From Albugo candida (lineage: Eukaryota; Oomycota; Peronosporomycetes; Albuginales; Albuginaceae), in NCBI GenBank assembly GCA_905220665.1, contig CAJNAR010000190.1, forward strand, positions 62,001 through 126,000: DNA of 64,000 bases, written 5' to 3'. The position numbers and the translations under genes were made by a program. The notes under the pieces were generated by a model that ran no database searches, was not told where the DNA came from, and worked only from the letters and a program-made list of their open reading frames with translations. Positions 43,558 to 54,499 of this stretch are shown piece after piece. Numbering within the stretch: the stretch's first letter is position 1; each line of letters begins with the position of its first letter.

Positions 43558-44734
43558 ATGGACTCAATCCACTTGCTTTATCTCTACGTATTCATTGCAA
43601 TCGTAACTATCACCACCGCTTCACTGCCTTCAAATGAAGATTGCGAGGTGCAGGGCAAGTATAACCCCGATACAACAAAGGAAAAATTGATCCGATGCCA
43701 TACAGTCGTATTTCAAGATGTGTATCTTTCGTCGAATCAGCAACTCAATCTGTTGAATCTAAATGGGACAACTATCAAGTTCAACGGGATTATCACTTTC
43801 GCTGTCAGGGTGAGACTTCAATCCAATTATGTGTATATATGATTCACATTTTTGCTTACATTGTTCCCTTTTGGCATTCTAGTATAATCGCATCTATTTG
43901 ATGCATATTACCGGGACCAATGTACATATATCTGCTTCATCGTCCGCATGGTTCCACGCGAATGGTCAAGAATATTATGATGGTAAAGGTTATTATGGGG
44001 GAAAATTAAAACCCATGTTTGCTATGATTGAAGTCAAAAATTCCACGCTTACAGGTCTGAAAGTACTCAACACTCCGGCTCACGCGTTTATGATCGGTGA
44101 ATCGTATTATTCAGACTTCATAAACTTTGAAGTCGACGACTCATTTGGTGATGTCAATGTTATAGCTAAAAATACGGATGGAATTCACATTTTACAATCG
44201 TCAAATATCAGGATTGTAGGCGCGAAAATTCATAATCAAGATGACTGCGTATGCATAACATCGGGTTGCGATGTGAAGATTACTAGTATCACATGCATTG
44301 GTGGTGGATTCTCGGTAGGGTCAATTGGTAAAAACAGGTTGAATACGGTTGAAAGAGTCATCTTCGGTCAATCAACCCTCACACATGGTCTGTATGGTCT
44401 TCTTATCAAAGCATGGGCTGGAACAAAAGGCACTGTCGATCAAATCACGTTCGAAAACATAGTCTTGAAGGATGTGCGACAACAAGGCATTGCAATTACG
44501 CAAGGTTACACAAATGCAGGACTTTATTCAAAACCTATAAAAGGAGTTTCCATCACCAACGTGTTCATGAAGAATATACGTGGAAATGTCTTGGAGAAAG
44601 GGCAAAATATCATGATCAATTGCGCTCCTGGAGGATGTGGAAATTTCTACTGGGATAATGTCAACATTGTTGGGGGTGAAAGAATTTTGATGAGAAACGC
44701 ATCTGCTCCAACTGAGCTTCACAACGGACACTGA
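43558..44734 (+). CDS. Polygalacturonase-like secreted protein (GH28), copy PG-B, 367 aa
   Basis: Exons are 43558-43809 and 43883-44734; the 73-bp intron (GTGAGA..TTCTAG) is phase 0. The signal peptide is MDSIHLLYLYVFIAIVTITT. The product is clearly paralogous to PG-A, with long identical blocks such as AMIEVKNST, LKVLNTPAHAFM and DVRQQGIA(V/I)TQGYTNAGLYSK. NTDGIHI (Asp183) and NQDDC (Asp204, Asp205) are present. The Gly-His-Gly motif is shortened to CIGGGFSVGSIG and Arg-Ile-Lys reads Leu-Ile-Lys, exactly as in PG-A. The changes therefore predate the duplication and have been kept while the frame stayed open, which argues for a retained function other than standard pectin hydrolysis. The promoter differs from PG-A by a six-unit 32-bp repeat array. 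Confidence 0.92.
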
Positions 44735-47241
44735 TACGTGCATTGCTTTCTCTGCCTAGCTGTACAGAATCCTGTCATTTTAATGTTGCGTAATATATGT
44801 CGCGTTTGTGCTGGGATGTCGTTATAATGATGTACTTGCAGTTAGTGAGATGAGCTTCTTAATCACACGGTCTGGCTCCAAAGACCTACTCGAAATAATA
44901 GTGCTTCAAAGTGTGTCTTTCACATACATTTTGGTATTCAGCAGCATCAGCAAGCGAAAAATGTACACCAATTTGAGAGCTACATCCTCTTAATTGCGAT
45001 ATATCTCTTCCACTACCAGTTTATCGTAGCTTGATCAGTACAGTTGAGTGTTTCAGGGAAGTGAAGCAGGGATACACGATGATACATTTTCTTTTCCATA
45101 TGGGCGTGAGTATTTGATGTTAGATGATGATGGGGCGTACTGAATGTCTCGGATAGTGCGTACCTAAAACTTAACTGCCTTAGAACTATGAAAAAGAAGA
45201 CGACAAACACAGCAGGCTTGCGACCCTTTTTGTAGATTGACCTCGGAAAGACCGTTCAAATCTCCAACGGCGCATCTGAGCGTTTTGCAGGATTAGGATA
45301 CATAATCTTTTTTACTTTGCGAACGATAAATGATAAATGAAAATGTACTATATCAAGTGAAGAAGATACTCTATACCTTAGCAGCATTTGTAGAGCTGCA
45401 AGAGAACGTATCGCGAATAACTATTGCATATCAGAAGTTAGTACTCGATAGTGCTGCGCTGTCTTTAGTCTCAAGTCACTCTCTGTATCCGGATAATGTT
45501 GTGCTTGAGAAATAATCAACAGATAACTTCCTTAGAAAAGACACACCAATGTAAAGTATCCTCGTGGCCTAACGGCTATACGTATGCGCAGAAAAATCCT
45601 TGTGTCCTCGGTCGTCGAAAAAGTTCAATATGTTTGGGAGATGGTTTCTGATATATTGAGTCAGAGCTGGATATTACGCCCTGAAGTATACAGCGCTACT
45701 CTGTCGGCGGATTATGCAACGCAAAATATAGATCAGAAGTCAGATCACTAAGGACCACTCAGTTGCTCCATCTGACCGGTTGTGCAGGCGATTTTTACGC
45801 ACTCGGTATTTGCAACGCTCTTGAACGCAGCTACGATTGATTTCCATGACGGTGCAATTCGATTGTGGCATGGAATAACGATTTAGCACCCTAATTCTTG
45901 TAAATACTTAGTTCTCCCGATGCAGGAAATAGATATAGCCGGCTCAGATTTTTCACTCTATTGATTGGAGTCCACTTAGGATTGTTTTATTCGATTTCCT
46001 GTAGGCAGTGTGCTAAAGCTCTCACGTTTCAGACGTGACGATTGTCACCACGATGCTGAAATTACTTACATTTGCGCTATTTTTGTCTGAAGACAGCTGA
46101 ACATAATGAACACCATGGGAAGATGACCTCAGGGCGCTGGAATTGTAGGAGTGGGAGTGGACAAGACGAGTAAAAATAATACGGCTGCTTTACCCACCAT
46201 TACATCCTTTTTCAACTTGATTACATACAAATTGCCATGCAATCCAAAGAATGTTCACTGTCTAACCACTAGAGTGTGCTTACCCTGTTCCTACTTCAGT
46301 GAGTAATTGCCAGCAATGGATATTGACGCAACATGCCCGATCAATGCAATGAGAGCACTAATGAGGCTCGATCTTGGTTGTTACAGCATCGTATTTTCCA
46401 CAATTAGGTATCTTATACTATGTTTGTGTGTTTTGCATTAGCAAAATCAAATAGGACGGTTGCGACATGATGGCCTTGAATTTCTCTAGATATGCAATTG
46501 ATGTATGATCGTCTGACTCGAAATCGAATCAATAATGAATTCTTGCAGCTCCATCTGCTCCAATATCGGTTCGCACTTTCAAGTAGTACTTTAAAGAATG
46601 GATCGAGTTCTTCCGAGTTCACGTAGTGTTCGCCTCCAAGATTGTGTCCTCGTCACTTCGGACAAAGAAAAATTGCTGTATGCTGGTTTACATCATCCTT
46701 GGGTCAAGCTCAGCAAGAAAAAGAATTGATCTATGCTGAAGAAGCCATAATATCCTCAATGCTAGCTAGCTAAGGAGCACCCAGCATAGCTACCAAATAG
46801 CTAACAGGATACGCCCTCACGAAACTTTGCAGATTGAAAAGCTGTGCATTCACTGTCGGCTTCCTACTTCAGCCTTCCTCACTTGTAGGCACTTCTATAT
46901 ATCCTGAAATTTCTAGTGTCGAACATAAAAAGCTCGAAATCGACGGTTACAGCTAATAAGTGGGAGGAGCTAAACACAAACACAAGATCCTTATCACGCT
47001 GTATTGGCATTTGGCATACCCTAGTATTGAGTAACATGAGCACCGGATGGTCTCCAAAGTCTCAGCTCAGCTTCCTGCAAAGGCCCATACATATAGAAGC
47101 TGGTTCCAACACCCACCCTCGGGCGCCATTTATTAAATGACAGATGTCTGACTTACATGATTGCCAAATTCTTTCGTCTTTTACCCTTATGTCTTTACGT
47201 GAACAGCTATTACACAATAAACGTCAGCGGCAATTTTTCAA
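44735..47241. other. Gene-poor stretch: end of duplication copy 2 and flank of the transposon complex
   Basis: No recognised gene. TCCTCGTGGCCTAACGGCTA at about 45560-45579 and TTCTCGTGGCCTAGCGGCTA in copy 1 (about 19662-19681) have the length and bases of a tRNA 5' half with A-box (TGGCCTAACGG), but no matching 3' half or B-box follows. An open segment 47144-47241 (SLREQLLHNKRQRQFFKG) runs into the transposon boundary and could be host coding sequence; no family is recognised. Confidence 0.4.
47234..47241 (+). repeat. Target-site duplication, left copy (TTTTTCAA)
   Basis: An 8-bp direct repeat TTTTTCAA abuts the GGG of the left terminal inverted repeat; its exact partner is at 61578-61585. 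Mutator-like elements typically make 8-10 bp duplications. Confidence 0.8.
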
Positions 47242-47256
47242 GGGAATTGCTAAACT

Positions 47257-47409
47257 TGTTGAATCAAAGGGGTTGCAAGAAGAGGCGCGACGTTCCGGAA
47301 AAGTGAAATGTACGTTTATTAAGTTTTAGATTCCTAATCATAGTAAATGTAATAATAAAGTTTCCCGCATAGCCTTTAGTGTTCAGTGTGGTCTACACCA
47401 TCATCAACA
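47257..47409 (-). repeat. 3' LTR of copia element 1
   Basis: 153 bp, starting TGTTGAATCAAAGG and ending CATCATCAACA on the plus strand. It matches 51462-51609 with scattered substitutions and small indels. Confidence 0.88.
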
Positions 47410-47521
47410 CTCTCCCTCGACTTGCAATCTCCAACATTTGACTTCTTCAATAACTCTTGGAATTGCTTAGTCGCTAGTGGCTTGGTCAAATAGTCGGCCA
47501 CTTGACACTTTGAAATTAAAC

Positions 47522-49075
47522 TTACTTCGATTCGATGTTTCCGAATTTAACTTTTTCACGGACAAAATGATGACGAATGTCGACGTGCTTTGCTCGGCTT
47601 TGATACCCATCATTCTTTGCAATAGCAATTGCACTCTGATTGTTCTCATACACAGTAATTGCCGACTCTTTTTCAATTCCCAACTCTTCCAGAAGACTCT
47701 TGATCCATATGACTTCTTGGATACAAAGAGACAGTGCAACGTATTCTGCTTCGGCAGTACTTAAAGCGACAACTCTCTGTAATCTTGACTTGAAAATGAC
47801 AGGCGATCCATTCATCATTTTTTATACCTGACATAGATCGGAGATTTTCCTTGGATGCTGCCCAATCTGCGTCGCTATACGCACAAACCTGAAGATCTTG
47901 GCTAGATCGAAACCAAATCCCACATGTTTTGGTCTCCTTGAGATATCGCAGCACTCGAATTGCTGCCTTTCAGTGTTCCTCAGTTGGATTTTCAAGGTGC
48001 CGACATAGCTGACATACAGGAAATGTAATATCAGGTCTTGTTCCATTCGCAATATAAAGTAATGATCCAACCAGCGATCGAAAAGACAGCTTATTCGTCC
48101 GTGGATCTGCGGTCTCACTTTTCGTCGGTGACTGACCCACAACCGTTGGGTTGTATACTGGTTTCGAGTCAACTTGATTGAAGTTGTCGATCATTCTCGA
48201 AATTTATGCTGCCTGGAATATCTGCATCACTCGCTTACTTTGACTATACTCAGCTTCCATACCTAGAATATATCTCACTTGACCAAGTGTTTTATGTGAT
48301 TACTCTTTTCTCAATTGCATCATGATCTTGTTAATCATTTCCAAACTTCTTGCTCCAATCAGCATATCGTCCGCATACAACGCAATGTATGTGGAGTCAT
48401 GTCCCACTTGTCGAACAAAAATGCAAGAATTCGTCTTGCATCGATTGAATCCTAGTTTTATCTCAAATATATTTGAGATCAACTTGTACCATGTGACAGC
48501 TGCTTGCTTTGGACCATGTAACTTCTGTTCAACTTGCAAACATGATTTGGTTGAATTGATACTCCTTCCGGTGGCCATATGAATACATCTTCTGCCAGAG
48601 TTCCATTTAGAAATGCCGTATTCACATCATATTGCTGCACATGCTAACATCGGTGACAGTATAATACCAAAAATACACGAATTAAATTCAAACGTGCAAC
48701 AGGAGATTACGTCTCAAAGTAGTCGAAGCCTGGGGTTTGTCGATTGCCAAGTGCGACAAGTCTTGTCTTATAACGTTGGATTTCTCCTTTGTCATTCTTC
48801 TTGATTAAAAATACCCACTTGGTGCCGATCACTTTCTGACTTGGTGAACGTTTTACTACAGTACAAGTTGACTTATCCTCCAAAGCTGCCAATTCCGCTT
48901 TGATAGCTTCAAACCACTGCTCCACTTCTGGTGATTTCCTTACATCTTTGATAGCAACTTGATACTTCCAATGCTGCATTAGATTCTTCATCTTCGAGTC
49001 TGTATCGTTTCTTTGGTCATCCATTATCTTCAACTGAATCGCTCTCATAAGGTACGATTGCGTCTGAGGGACCAC
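47522..49075 (-). pseudogene. Copia 1 reverse transcriptase and RNase H, broken
   Basis: Segments in several frames. 48707-49075 carries the RT N-terminal blocks (KVIGTKWVFLIKKNDKG, YKTRLVALG). 48300-48578 carries GPKQAAVTWYKLI and the catalytic LYADDMLIG. 47522-47954 carries RNase H (STAEAEYVALS, YENNQSAIAIAKN, KHVDIRHHFVRE). YENNQSAI replaces the usual Asp of DNxSAI by Glu. In-frame stops and shifts separate the pieces. Confidence 0.88.
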
Positions 49076-49105
49076 CGTCCATGAGTGCTAATTGCGGATT
49101 CCCTC

Positions 49106-50487
49106 TCAGATTGCGTCGTCCAGAATGCGTACCACAATCAAGATCTTCATCATCATATCTTCTCTCCCTCGGCACCATAGCCGTATTGAAGAAATCGTCC
49201 ATTTAAAACTATCGTCAATGTCCATATCCATATCATGCGTTGTGACCACGTCAAGCTGCGATGCTGATGGCTGACGCGTTTCCTCCATTTCAACATCAAC
49301 ATTACGTCTTGGCACAATATTATCAACTTGTACATTCTCATCATGTTCGCGGTCAATTTTCGTACCATACGTTCGTCCCAAGTGACCATCCACCACTTGA
49401 ACGTACTTGATCTTGTTCGATTCTTCGAATACAGCTGTTCGCACTATCACCAATTTGTTTGTTCTGGAATAGATCACTCGATAACCCTTTGTCATCGTCG
49501 AGTGTCCGGCAAACATACAAGGGAATCCTTTGTCATCCAGCTTTTGTCTCTTTGTCATGTCGATGTGTGCAAAACCCTTAGATCCAAAAACACACAAGTT
49601 GCTCAAATTCGGTCGCGTTCCCAAGCAAACTTCAATAGGTGTCTTGGATTTCCAAACTGAGCATGGAACGCGATTGGTGATATACACAGCTGTATTAATT
49701 GCTTCCGCCCACCACTACTTGTCGACACTCTTCCACGCTATCATACATCGAGTTCGCTTCATCAATGTACGGTTCATTCGTTCAGCCAAACCGTTTTGCT
49801 GAGACGAGTAAGAGACAGTTGTTTGATGTATAATACCGGCGTGGTGACAAAGGTATGTGAACTTCTTGTTGATGTACTCTCCCCCGTTTTCGGTTCGAAT
49901 ACACTTGATCCTTTTGTTTATTTGATTTTTCATCAAAGCTTTATATTCCACAAACTTTTCGAATACTTCACTATTCGATGCTAGGAAATAGGCGACAGTA
50001 TATCTGGAGTTATCGTCGATAAAGGTGACAACATACTTTGCACTCCCGTGTGATTTGATTTGCATGGGACCCATTACGTCACTGTGTATAAGTTCAAGAA
50101 CTCCGGAGGTCTTGATCTCACTATTTTTAGATTTTGGAAATGATTCCACATTTAATTTCCCTTTTATACATCCTGCACACATTTCATGATCATCTTCTTG
50201 ATACAAATCCACGTTCATTCCTACTAACGTTTTTCAGATTCGACATCGATATATGTCCAAGGCGTGCATGCCATAATTCCAAATCTTGTTTCAAATTTTC
50301 TTGCCTGGCATTCTCCACGCTGGATGACCATCAGAATGCGTACAGCTTGCCTTTTTTCTTGAGATTTGTCAGCATTTGACCGTATCATGATGCTACACCA
50401 TTGTCCTTCAAATTTAACTTTGAGTCCTCTAGACACCAAAGCTGATACTGACAGTAGTCGTCGATCCATGCCTGGTACCAATAGCAC
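49106..50487 (-). pseudogene. Copia 1 integrase, broken
   Basis: 49715-50218 carries the zinc-binding end (HEMCAGCIKGK) and the catalytic core (ELIHSDVMGPM, FIDDNSRYTVAYF, IRTENGGEY, NGLAERMNRTL). The second catalytic Asp, normally in RxDNGGE, is Glu here. 49106-49687 continues with the C-terminal domain (NRVPCSVWKSKTPIE). An alternative frame near 50224-50280 reads LWHARLGHISMSNLKNV, the GAG-pre-integrase motif, showing a frameshift at about 50220. Confidence 0.88.
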
Positions 50488-50556
50488 ATCATAAATGTTT
50501 ACTCGAGCTCCATTTTCGAGTGTAACGGGAACAGTTCCAATTTTTGTGGCTGTTAG

Positions 50557-51472
50557 TTAAAGGCCATTTGCAACAGTGATTTGAATTGATGATTTGAGCT
50601 GCTCGAGATCCGTGAATGGACTCATGTGACTGCTGGCTCCACTATCTAGTAACCAATTCATGTCAGATTTGTTTTTTGACGACATGAATGCGTATTCTCT
50701 ACTTGGTTGCCGTCTAGACTGCCGTCGATTTTGACGACACTCCGGAATTCTATGCCCAGTACGTCCACATCCAAAGACCTTTCCATTGAACTTTTGTGCT
50801 GCTCCATCCCGCGATTTATGGTTTCCTCGTCTTTCTTCTCTGAAATGCTTCTTCGTTGCTTTCAAAGCAAGTTTCCCGGATTCCTTCCGTTGCATCAATT
50901 CATATTCACGTTGGATCATTTCTTTCGCTTGTAACATATCCATATTTGGTATGTTTTCGATGATTTTTACGATTGAGTCGTATTCATCCGACAGACTGCC
51001 TAATAGCAAGATGATTTGCTCGTCTTGATTCAAATTGTCTCCAATCGCAGCCATTCTTGTGCAAATCTCCTCAAACTTCATGAGGTGCTCCAGTGCATTT
51101 CCACCCTTCTCCAATTTGAACTCGTACATTTGTCGTCTTATTCGGATGCGAATGTGCGTGCTTCGCCATACGAAAACGAATTTCAGGATTTCCCACGCTT
51201 CAGCTGTACTTGTAGCTGAGGGAATTAATATAATGACTGAAATTTCGGGCTGATCATTGTCGCAATGATAGCGAAGGCCTTTTGACGTCATCGACTTTCC
51301 ATAATTCGATTGCTAGATCGCCCTCATTCGGAATCTTTAATGCATCGATGTGTCCGTGGAGGTTTTTCCTTGCTAACCTCATCCGAGCATTAAACTCCCG
51401 TACGAAATAAAGATCTTCGCGCAATACGTCGTTCTGGTCCATCGAGCTTGGGCTCATAACCTGTTGAATCAA
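50557..51472 (-). pseudogene. Copia 1 gag and protease, broken
   Basis: 50557-51291 encodes a copia-type gag (UBN2-like, YEFKLEKGGNALEHLMKFEE, then LLGSLSDEYDSIV), a zinc knuckle reduced to GCGRTGHRIPEC (first Cys lost), and the protease start WLLDSGASSHM. A TAA at 50557-50559 cuts the protease after VANGL, where the frame otherwise continues. 51254-51472 holds the gag N-terminus in another frame. Confidence 0.88.
51450..51461 (-). other. Primer-binding site of copia 1, anticodon-arm (half-tRNA) type
   Basis: Plus strand GGGCTCATAACC directly touches the 5' LTR. It contains CAT framed like a Met-tRNA anticodon loop, not the CCA-end complement used by most LTR elements. The same 12 bases occupy the same position in copia 2. 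Confidence 0.7.
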
Positions 51473-51609
51473 AGGGTTGGAAGGAGAGGCGCGACGTTAA
51501 AAGTGAAAAGTACGTTCATTAAGTTTTAGATTCCTAACTACAGTAAATGTAATAATAGAATCTCCCGCATAGCCTTCAGTGTTCAATGTGGTCTACACTT
51601 TCATCAACA
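51462..51609 (-). repeat. 5' LTR of copia element 1
   Basis: 148 bp, starting TGTTGAATCAAAGG and ending TTTCATCAACA on the plus strand. It is the partner of 47257-47409. The element is on the minus strand, so this right-hand copy is its 5' LTR. Confidence 0.88.
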
Positions 51610-51612
51610 AAA

Positions 51613-51680
51613 CACCCTCGCTTTTTACTATACTCACCCCATGCATTTTTTTAACTAATCACATTTCATCATTGTTCATA
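51613..51680 (+). repeat. Inner part of the left terminal inverted repeat
   Basis: CACCCTCGCTTT, TACT, then CTCACCCCATGCATTTTTTT mirrors 61490-61562, with more than 80% agreement over about 55 bp by eye. The outermost 15 bp of this repeat lie at 47242-47256, displaced by copia 1. Confidence 0.8.
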
Positions 51681-51934
51681 TTTTAGTTAATCACTCTTGA
51701 TCATTTGAACCAATCAAGAATCACCTAATTTTCTTTTACATTGCGAGACACGTGTAATCATCAACTCCTGTTTTTTTGCGGCCAAATTTAGAAATTTCAG
51801 TTTAGGCAGCCTGTACTTCTAACGTGACAATAACTTCTTTGTCAGCCAATCAGGGTTAGTGTACCTCAATGCCAAAATAAATTATAATGTATTTCTTGGT
51901 TATTTTCTTTTCCGCGTTCATCTTCCATTTCTAA

Positions 51935-54161
51935 TTGCAACCCGTCATTACAACCACATTGACACCACCCATAAAACGTCCACAGCAGCTCAAACTGGCC
52001 AGAGCATCAAAAAAGTTTGAAGTGAGGCTGGTAAAGCGCTATGCGAACCTAACAATTCTAAGAGAGAAATTGCCCAACTTCCCGATTTCAACGAGCCAAA
52101 ATTCCGGCCTACTGATGTGGAGGTGGGCGAAAATTTGGAGCTTGAGATCGAAGAGGCTGAGGGTTTCACTGATAATGAAGCAGACTTTGCACCACTGAAA
52201 TTACACTCTATTTCTAACCGCCCGGGTCGGTACATTAGGAGCTCATGCCGTACTCGACGACGAAAACGTGCAGAAAACCGCAATGCAGCACTTGGTTCTC
52301 GCCGACTCGAGACATACTTTCAAGTTATAAATCAAGATGCACAGGAAAGACCAGAAAATGAGAACGAGAGCAGGCAAACTGATGACGAGGATGAGAATGA
52401 TAACGAAATTGATGACAAGGTCGAGGGACACCTTGTCGCTGCAATGCTGAAGCTAGACCAGGAGACCAAACAGAAAGCTCAACATGCGCGACTGGCTGCT
52501 ATAGCATGAAAGGACTATCCTGTAAGGTGAGACTGTAATTTTTTGAGTGAGTTTATTTTTTGTATTAGCATATCATTATTTTGTTGATGCTCCATTTGTT
52601 CAGAAGCTTCAAGCCTCGGAAGTCATTTTCCAGGCAGTCGGGAAAGGATCCTGGTTTTGTCGATTGCTTCGCACTTGGTCAACAATGTATCTAGCCACTG
52701 GTGATCTTTCGAACAGCGAGCAAAGCCAGCATATCAAGTCACTCAGCCTTTTGATGAATGAAGATTTTCTTTCCAGAGTCTGATTGTATCTATGTCTAAA
52801 CAAGTGCAAAATTGACGCCGCTGAATTCACCGAGCTTGTCAATCATCACATTGTTCCCAATGTAGGAAGCACCAAAGTGATTTCTGGTAAGACCGCAATT
52901 CGATGGATGTAGAGACTTGGACTACAGTACTCTGGAGTTCGCAAAGGAATGTTCGTCGATGGTCATGAACGCCTCGACGTTCTTGAATACCGTACTATCT
53001 TCCTGAAGCGCATGGCGGATCTTGGAGTGCAGATGCCAATATTCATAGGGAAGGAGATGGAGATTGAAACCTGGCCAGTGGGAGCGCCGATAATTCTTGG
53101 AACACTAGATGAACGCACTTTCGCAGCACCCAATGGTCAGAATAATCTATGGCTTCAGGATGGGCAGAAACCACTTCGAAAAAAAGGGCTGGAAGATCAA
53201 TCCATGTCAGCGAATTCTTATCTGATGTTGGGGGTTGCCTATCACTGAGTGATTTGAAGCAGCTCGAGCATCGTAGCATCCCAAAAGAAGCGTGTGCTAT
53301 TATGCCCCCTGGCAAGAATCATGATGGGTGGTGGACTGGTGAAGATCTGTTCAAACAAGTGAGGGATCGTGCACTTCCAATCTTTGAGGCACAGTACCCC
53401 ACATCCAAAGCCCTCTTTGCATTTGACAATGCTACAGTCATGCTTCATTTGCTTAAGATGACCTTGTCAGGAAAAGAATAAATTTGGAATCAGGAGGAAA
53501 AAAACCAAAGATGCGCAATGGGAGAATGGAAAATGGCACAGTCCAATCAATGTGCTTTCCTGATACTCACCCTGATGTTGCTCTTCAAGGTGATAGAGCT
53601 ATTGAGTTGAAAGCTATCCAACTGGATCACGTTTTTTCAACTCTTCTATCTCTTTCAAGTTTGCCAAAATGATTGAAAGGGGTTTTGACTGAAAGGGGCC
53701 TGTGGAAAGATGGAATGTGCCTCCTGTGCAAAGACAAGTGCCTTGGCTCAACAATGCGCTGTGCAAGAAATAACATTGACCACGAACATAACTTCATGGA
53801 GCAGAAAGGCATGTTGGAAGAACTAATGGTCGTTCTGGACAAATGGTCATATTTTATCCAAAGTTTCACTGTGAGTTTAAAATTCGTTGAGAACTTCTGG
53901 GATGCTGCCAGGTTTTATTCTCGCAAAACTTTTGACTACAGCTGGAAAGGCCTGGTTGCCACAGTTCCTAAGGCTCTGGAATACGTCACCCTCAAAACCA
54001 TTCGACGCCATGCACAGAAATGTTTTCGATACATGGATGTATATCGGAAGGATTTGGTGAGGAAGGCTGCTGAATGCGCCGTAAAGAAATACCGATCCCA
54101 CCGTCGAGTTCCCAACTCTATCATGATGGACATCAATGTGATTGGTGCAACTGATGAATGA
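51935..54161 (+). pseudogene. DDE transposase gene of a fungal/oomycete-type DNA transposon, broken
   Basis: Frame-shifted but continuous in content. 52117-52509 is a charged N-terminal region. 52547-52783 and 52860-53248 carry SLLMNEDFLSR, GMFVDGHERLDVLEYRTIFLKRMA, and LDERTFAAPNG..LWLQDGQKPLRKKG (site of the first catalytic Asp). 53149-53481 carries GRSIHVSEFLSD, PPGKNHDGWWTGEDLFKQVR and ALFAFDNAT (second Asp). 53484-54161 carries NGTVQSMCFPDTHPD, GVLTERGLWKDGM, and KFVENFWDAARFYSR (third acidic residue, Glu), then IRRHAQKCFRYMDVYRKDL. I know this arrangement from dispersed transposons of fungi and oomycetes but cannot name its superfamily with certainty. At least three frameshifts or stops make it inactive. 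Confidence 0.82.
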
Positions 54162-54499
54162 AACTGTGCATATATTCTTTGATTGTATCTGTAAGAAATA
54201 GCAACGAGGGTCGGCTGTTAAACCAGGAGAAAAGTGAATATAGCTTTGAATCATTTGATTGGCAACATTGGAAGACTGAACGTCCTCTAATTGGCTATCG
54301 TATTTTTGGAGTTTTTTTAGGCCGGCCAAAATTTTGCTACCCGAGCCAAATCCCTTGGACTTTCTTGGTTTTAGAATTCCCATATCTTCGCCAAAAAAAA
54401 CCCAGAAATATATCTGAGTCTGTAATCTTCAAGCCTTTTATCTCTAGTTTCGTATGACAGAGCCAGATTTCGATCAAGAAAAATCCTACTGGCTGTGAT

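Larger units (their letters stand above)
39480..46600. repeat. Segmental duplication, copy 2 (partner about 14.94-20.9 kb)
   Basis: Collinear with copy 1 on the same strand; anchors are listed with copy 1. Copy 2 is about 1 kb longer, partly because of a 32-bp tandem repeat (42971-43162) and other insertions upstream of the pectinase-like gene. Outside 43558-44734 and the small ORF at 40038-40232 it contains no recognisable coding sequence. Its left edge lies just upstream of the minus-strand PG-C gene. Confidence 0.8.
47257..51609 (-). mobile_element. Ty1/copia LTR retrotransposon 1, degenerate, inserted in the left TIR
   Basis: LTRs at 47257-47409 and 51462-51609 run TGTTGA..TCAACA and are roughly 85-90% identical by eye, so the insertion is old. 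Flanking 5-mers AAACT and AAACA agree at four of five positions. On the minus strand, in order: primer-binding site next to the right LTR, gag, protease, integrase, reverse transcriptase, RNase H, then a purine tract (CGAGGGAGAG) beside the left LTR. That protease-integrase-RT order defines copia. Stops and frameshifts break every domain, so it is dead. Confidence 0.92.

Noticed and set aside
47144..47329. 61-codon plus-strand ORF as a gene
   Set aside because: It runs through the Mutator-like end and into the copia LTR, so its C-terminus is transposon sequence; at best the first third is host coding sequence.
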